This document shows, piece after piece, positions 60,938 to 64,000 of a stretch of DNA of 64,000 nt. Position numbers and translations under genes: made by a program. Source of the DNA: UBA9676 sp963730065 (GTDB taxonomy: Bacteria > Actinomycetota > Actinomycetes > Streptosporangiales > Streptosporangiaceae); assembly GCA_963730065.1 (NCBI GenBank), contig CAVSQL010000001.1, positions 62,001-126,000 on the forward strand. The letters are read 5' to 3'. The notes under the pieces are model-generated. The model was given only the letters and a program-made list of their open reading frames with translations, was not told the DNA's origin and ran no database searches. Position 1 is the stretch's first letter. Each line of letters opens with the position of its first letter.

Positions 60938-60949
60938 ATGTGGACACAT
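60938..60949 (+). promoter_or_regulatory. Palindrome before vapB, candidate operator
   Basis: ATGTG and CACAT separated by GA form a symmetric ATGTGGACACAT 16 bases before the vapB start, within a larger imperfect palindrome (GTACGT...). VapB/Phd-type antitoxins usually bind such sites at their own promoter. Confidence 0.45.
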
Positions 60950-60965
60950 GTGCTACGCTTGTGTT

Positions 60966-61211
60966 ATGGCTAGCTCCATCTCGGTCCGCGACTTGCGAAA
61001 CACAGTGAGCGAAGTGCTGCGCCGGGTCGAGAGCGGCGAACGGCTGACTGTCACGGTCGATCGGCGTCCGGTCGCCGAGATCGTGCCGCTGCGCCGCCGC
61101 CGGACCGTCCCAGCGGCCGAGGCGCTCGCCATCGCGTCCCGTCACGCCGCGGACCGGCGGCTCCTCGAAGACGCGCGCGGCCTACTGGCTGACACCACCG
61201 ACGACGTATGA
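60966..61211 (+). CDS. vapB: Phd/YefM-type (VapB) antitoxin
   Basis: An 81-residue antitoxin. The N-terminal DNA-binding part is SISVRDLRNTVSEVLRRVESGE, followed by LTVTVDRRPVAEIVPLRRRR, the standard Phd/YefM pattern; the C-terminal 30 residues bind the toxin. The chosen ATG follows a promoter-like region with an operator palindrome. The stop overlaps the vapC start by ATGA. Confidence 0.85.
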   Translation: MASSISVRDLRNTVSEVLRRVESGERLTVTVDRRPVAEIVPLRRRRTVPAAEALAIASRHAADRRLLEDARGLLADTTDDV

Positions 61212-61591
61212 GGGCGCTACTCGACACTTCGTTCTTCGTCGCGACGGAATCGGGACGGCCTCTGGGCGACATGGGCGGGGTGACCGAGACCGAGATCTCG
61301 GTAGTGACGCTGGCCGAACTGACCGTCGGCGTGCTCATGGCCAACGATTCCGACCGACCCACACGAGTGGCGACGCTTTCAGCGGTCGAGTCAAGGTGGG
61401 ATCCCTTGCCGATCGACGCCGAGGTGGCCCGCCAGTTCGCGCACATCGCTGGCGCCCTGCGGGCGAACCGGCGGCGGGTCCCCGTCCTCGACGCTCTCGT
61501 AGCTGCCACCGCCGTTGTGGAGCAGATCCCGGTCGTCACCCAGGACCGCGACTACGACGCCATCCCAGGCGTTGAGGTGATCCGCGTCTAA
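61208..61591 (+). CDS. vapC: PIN-domain ribonuclease toxin (VapC)
   Basis: A 127-residue PIN-domain RNase. The acidic metal ligands are Asp in ALLDTSFF, Glu in TLAELTVG, Asp in VPVLDALVAA and Asp in VVTQDRDYD. VapC toxins cut tRNA or rRNA and are neutralised by VapB. The frame is intact. It overlaps vapB by 4 bases. The pair lies in the accessory region next to the Crp fragment. Confidence 0.88.
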   Translation: MRALLDTSFFVATESGRPLGDMGGVTETEISVVTLAELTVGVLMANDSDRPTRVATLSAVESRWDPLPIDAEVARQFAHIAGALRANRRRVPVLDALVAATAVVEQIPVVTQDRDYDAIPGVEVIRV

Positions 61592-61734
61592 TCGCCCGGC
61601 GGCGGCGGGCCGGGCTGACGGTAACCGAGCCGACGACACGGGGGGCGACGTAGGACGAACTGCCCACCACGATCACCTGGGCGAACAGCCAGCCAGCGGC
61701 CCCACCCGACGAAGCCGCCCTGGGCTCAGTTTTG

Positions 61735-61846
61735 GTCTCATTCATCTACGCATATCGGTAGAAATCGCTCAAAACCACCCTTACGGTCATATAGCTGGTG
61801 CAGGCGCACGCTTCTGGGTGCTGTTGCGGTTGTGGCCGCCCATTGG
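61735..61846 (+). repeat. Direct repeat R2 (right copy)
   Basis: Right-hand partner of the repeat at 56305-56393, same orientation, 5.4 kb apart, with an extra block at about 61776-61798. The preceding bases CTCAGTTTTG also occur at about 60187-60197, after the truncated tRNA. Confidence 0.6.
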
Positions 61847-61958
61847 GCATCACGATGGGTGAGCATCTCCGCAGCGATGGCGCCGGGTGCTCAACGCGCT
61901 GCCGAGTATGTGCTTGCCGGCAATGGCCGGCCAGCTGCCGTCAAGCGGCACAGAGCTG

Positions 61959-61986
61959 CAGGTTATGGAAGTACTTCCATAACCTG
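61959..61986. repeat. Perfect 28-bp palindrome
   Basis: CAGGTTATGGAAGT (61959-61972) is followed without loop by its exact complement (61973-61986). It is AT-rich compared with its surroundings and lies in gene-free DNA. It could be a regulator site, a recombination site or the end of a mobile element. Confidence 0.7.
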
Positions 61987-62452
61987 TATCCAGCGGGCTC
62001 GTGGCCCTGGGGCCGACCTGCAGACTGCGGGCGCGCATGCCATCGCGCACGGCCTCGGCGCAGCCGATCGCCCGGGCTGTCGAACAAGGTGAGCGTGCGA
62101 TCACCGACGGTGGCCCAACAGTCGCCCCCGGTAGCTGTCCAGCGTTCTGCGGAACAGCTGCGCGGTGTCGGGTGCTGGACCAGGCCGAGCACGAAAGGCT
62201 GGCGTCGGTCCCGCAGCCATGACGGCTGGGGGCGGGTTTCCCGGCACAGGCAGGCAGATATGGCCGATCTTGTGACCGGGACGAGGCCTGCTCTGGATCT
62301 GGTGGGAAGTCATGTGCGGGCGGAACGGTGGCCGCCTTCGGGCCGTCTAAGGGTTGCAGCCTGGTCTGGGCCAGCTGGGGGTAAGTCGTGCCAGGCGGGC
62401 AGTGCGGCGTTTCAGGCAGAGTAGTGGCCGCTTGGCCGGTGCAGGAGGCGGA

Positions 62453-63040
62453 ATGTTCAGGTACGGCACAGCGTCCGCTCAAGCCCGGACTGTCGTGCTG
62501 ATCGCCAGCATCGCTATCAGCGCCCTGATCGGGCTGACGGCGTGCGGCAGCGCAACGGTCAGCGGTGCCGGGCAGACGGCCTCGGGCGCCGGCCAGTCCA
62601 CCACGCCGGCTGCCACCGTGAGCGCGGCGGCGGGCGCGCCGCTCTGCGCGGCCACCCAGAAGGTGGACCGGGTCGTGGTCAGCCGGACATCGGCCGTGAC
62701 CGTCACCCCCCGTGAGATCCTCCCGCGCGGGATCACGGTCAGGGGCGCGACCCAGGTTCGTGCCCTGGCAGCGGCCCTCTGCTCGCTCCCGCCCATGCCC
62801 GCCAGGCTGCACTGCCCGGCCGACTTCGGTGGGGTGGTCCAGCTGGTGTTCGCGGCCGGTGGGCGCGGCTTCCAGCCGGTCCATATCCAGGACTCCGGCT
62901 GCCATGGTGTCACCGGGACCGGGCCCACCCGGCAGTGGTCGCGGTCGCCGCAGTTCGGGCGGATGCTGAGCGAGGCGGTTGGCGGCACGGGCAAGCTGGT
63001 CCCCGGCACACACCCCAGCAGCGTGCCGACGGGGCCGTGA
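62453..63040 (+). CDS. Putative secreted lipoprotein
   Basis: A 195-residue protein with a lipoprotein signal: ARTVVLIASIAISALIGLTAC, where LTAC-G is the lipobox. A Ser/Gly/Ala-rich linker follows, then a domain with four cysteines (APLCAATQKVDRVVVSR, AALCSLPPMP, LHCPADFGGVVQLVF, DSGCHGVT) that may form two disulfides. I know similar small actinobacterial lipoproteins, but no function. The ATG has a strong AGGAGG site; the longer open frame upstream is not used. Confidence 0.75.
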   Translation: MFRYGTASAQARTVVLIASIAISALIGLTACGSATVSGAGQTASGAGQSTTPAATVSAAAGAPLCAATQKVDRVVVSRTSAVTVTPREILPRGITVRGATQVRALAAALCSLPPMPARLHCPADFGGVVQLVFAAGGRGFQPVHIQDSGCHGVTGTGPTRQWSRSPQFGRMLSEAVGGTGKLVPGTHPSSVPTGP

Positions 63041-63063
63041 CCGCGTCTCACACCCCACAGAGC

Positions 63064-63119
63064 CTGATGCGTGCCCCCGGACGGCGCAAACCAGCTCGCC
63101 GTCCGGGGGCACGCATCAG
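63064..63119. terminator. Bidirectional terminator with a perfect 23-bp stem
   Basis: The arms 63064-63086 and 63097-63119 are perfectly complementary over 23 bp (core GCCCCCGGACGGCG) with a 10-base loop. They sit between the convergent lipoprotein and secreted-protein genes, 24 bases after each stop. Confidence 0.8.
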
Positions 63120-63143
63120 ATATGGATGCCCGAACAGAACCCC

Positions 63144-64000
63144 TTATCGTGCCGGGCAGGGGTTAGCCATGTCCCCACTGTTGAAGGTGACGAATGCGGT
63201 AGCCGTCGTGAATCCCGCCTCCGGGAAAACGGTCTTCAGCAGCGGCCCGAATTCAGTGGCGGAACTGCCGCCGAAGTCGTTCGTGGTGCCGGGAAGGTAC
63301 TTGCCACCCTCCTGCCACGTGCACGTCCCGTGCCTGACCGTCGTCGAGTACAACGGGTAGAACTGCGCGCCGCTTGGCGGGTTCACGCAGTTGGCGCCGG
63401 TGAGCGGGTCGCAGAACGGCGGGTTGGCCTGCGCACCTTGGACCTCGATCCCTGGCAGGTCGGTCTCGAATGCGATGGTCGAGAAGTTCCTCCCATTCGT
63501 CCGTGGGCTGGTGAACAGCACCGGTGACGGGTGCAGGGCCTTGTCCCTGGCCACGTTCGGGATCGTGCCCGGCCAGTCGTTGCGGTAGGACTGCCCGTCA
63601 AAATCCTCATCGTCGCCGAAGCACCCGTCGATGTGCACCACCGTCGAGTCGGTCCCTGGCACGCACGCGGTGTCATCCGAGTCCAGGCTGCTGTCGTTGC
63701 CGGCGGGCTTGGTGCAGTTGCCCAGCGAGTCGATCGCCAGGCAGTTCTCGAAGTGGCCGATCTCGTCGGACATGGCGATGTTGTAGGTGTGCAGCGTCCA
63801 GGTGACCCCACGCGGGTTCGCGGTCGAGTACTCGGGGTGGAACGCGTACGGCGCCACGTGGCAGGTGCTCGAGTTCGGGGTGTACAGGATGTGCCCGAAC
63901 CCGTTGGCCTTCGACGCGGTCATCGAGCCGGCCTGGCCGGTGGTGAGGTCGGTGAGGTTGATCTGCAGCCCGGCCCAGGTGTCGTGCATGTGGATCCGGA
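63144..64000 (-). CDS. Secreted-type protein of unknown function (5' end outside window)
   Basis: The C-terminal 285 or so residues of a larger protein; the frame is still open at the window end, and the first ATG inside (63989) is unlikely to be the start. The sequence is rich in Asn, Thr, Gly and Asp with four or more cysteine pairs (for example ENCLAIDSLGNCTKPAGN, CVPGTDSTVVHIDGCFGDD, PPFCDPLTGANCVNPP, GTCTWQEGG), which points to an exported, disulfide-bonded protein. The acidic stretch DDEDFDGQSYRND might bind calcium. I do not recognise the family. Confidence 0.65.
   Translation of the reverse strand, partial: RIHMHDTWAGLQINLTDLTTGQAGSMTASKANGFGHILYTPNSSTCHVAPYAFHPEYSTANPRGVTWTLHTYNIAMSDEIGHFENCLAIDSLGNCTKPAGNDSSLDSDDTACVPGTDSTVVHIDGCFGDDEDFDGQSYRNDWPGTIPNVARDKALHPSPVLFTSPRTNGRNFSTIAFETDLPGIEVQGAQANPPFCDPLTGANCVNPPSGAQFYPLYSTTVRHGTCTWQEGGKYLPGTTNDFGGSSATEFGPLLKTVFPEAGFTTATAFVTFNSGDMANPCPAR

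Larger units (their letters stand above)
61592..62452. other. Gene-poor region with repeat R2 and palindrome
   Basis: About 860 bases between vapC and the lipoprotein gene. Open frames exist on both strands but none has a ribosome site or recognisable product. It contains the right copy of the direct repeat and a perfect 28-bp palindrome. The sequence probably derives from decayed mobile DNA. Confidence 0.45.

Noticed and set aside
61850..63112. Long minus-strand frame across the gene-poor region and the lipoprotein gene
   Set aside because: Composition is that of antisense sequence and it crosses a strong terminator; no domain seen.

Overview
The window is very GC-rich DNA from an actinomycete. 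Supporting this are the block of small SRP RNA, dnaX, ybaB, recR, a DUF5063 gene, lysC and asd, a SARP-type regulator, a CysRS/MshC-like paralogue, ScyD-like and DUF899 proteins, and many GTG starts with 1-4 base stop/start overlaps. It resembles Streptosporangiales or Trebonia-like genomes, but the genus cannot be set from sequence alone.

Layout. 1-7.7 kb: a four-gene MacB/LolCDE-like ABC operon (two FtsX-type permeases, the first cut by the window edge, and two ATPases). 7.8-20.2 kb: mostly minus-strand housekeeping and metabolic genes (fumC, HAD, APH-like kinase, DUF899, DpaL-like lyase, YihY, transaldolase, ferredoxin-reductase-like flavoprotein), with a broken ydcF-like gene, a broken glsB-like gene and two gene relics. 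20.2-25.7 kb: two unrelated cation/proton antiporters (CPA2, CPA1), a degenerate CysRS-like protein, a membrane protein and a short dynamin-like GTPase. The CPA2 leader can form mutually exclusive hairpins, one of which hides the ribosome binding site. 26.3-37.6 kb: one long plus-strand stress or energy locus: a MalT-like ATPase fragment, two P-type ATPases, catabolic-type ornithine carbamoyltransferase, DUF1269, PPK2, a small basic protein and a membrane alpha/beta-hydrolase. 37.6-49.3 kb: CPBP protease, MFS exporter, GH13 enzyme, coiled-coil protein, thioesterase, HicBA with a broken toxin frame, then a Zn-dehydrogenase / NuoF-ferredoxin / membrane cytochrome b group. 49.3-56.1 kb: the asd-lysC and recR-ybaB-dnaX-ffs housekeeping block. 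56.15-62.4 kb: an accessory region beside tRNA-Ser(GGA) with a second, truncated tRNA-Ser copy 3.9 kb away, diverged direct repeats, a SARP-hydrolase fusion, a methyltransferase-GNAT operon, OsmC and Crp relics, and VapBC. The window ends with a lipoprotein gene and the 3' part of a secreted-protein gene, separated by a 23-bp stem terminator.

A recurring feature is single missing bases. ydcF-like, glsB-like (two places), hicA, the cytochrome b gene and the osmC relic each regain a family-like reading frame if one base is added, mostly in a short homopolymer. Either the assembly under-calls homopolymers or several genes carry recent one-base deletions.

The most interesting unexplained elements are the antiporter leader switch (20492-20570), the paired P-type ATPases with altered ion-binding motifs in a polyphosphate/carbamoyl-phosphate locus, the three-gene redox group at 44.1-48.1 kb, and the tRNA-Ser island with its SARP-controlled methyltransferase.
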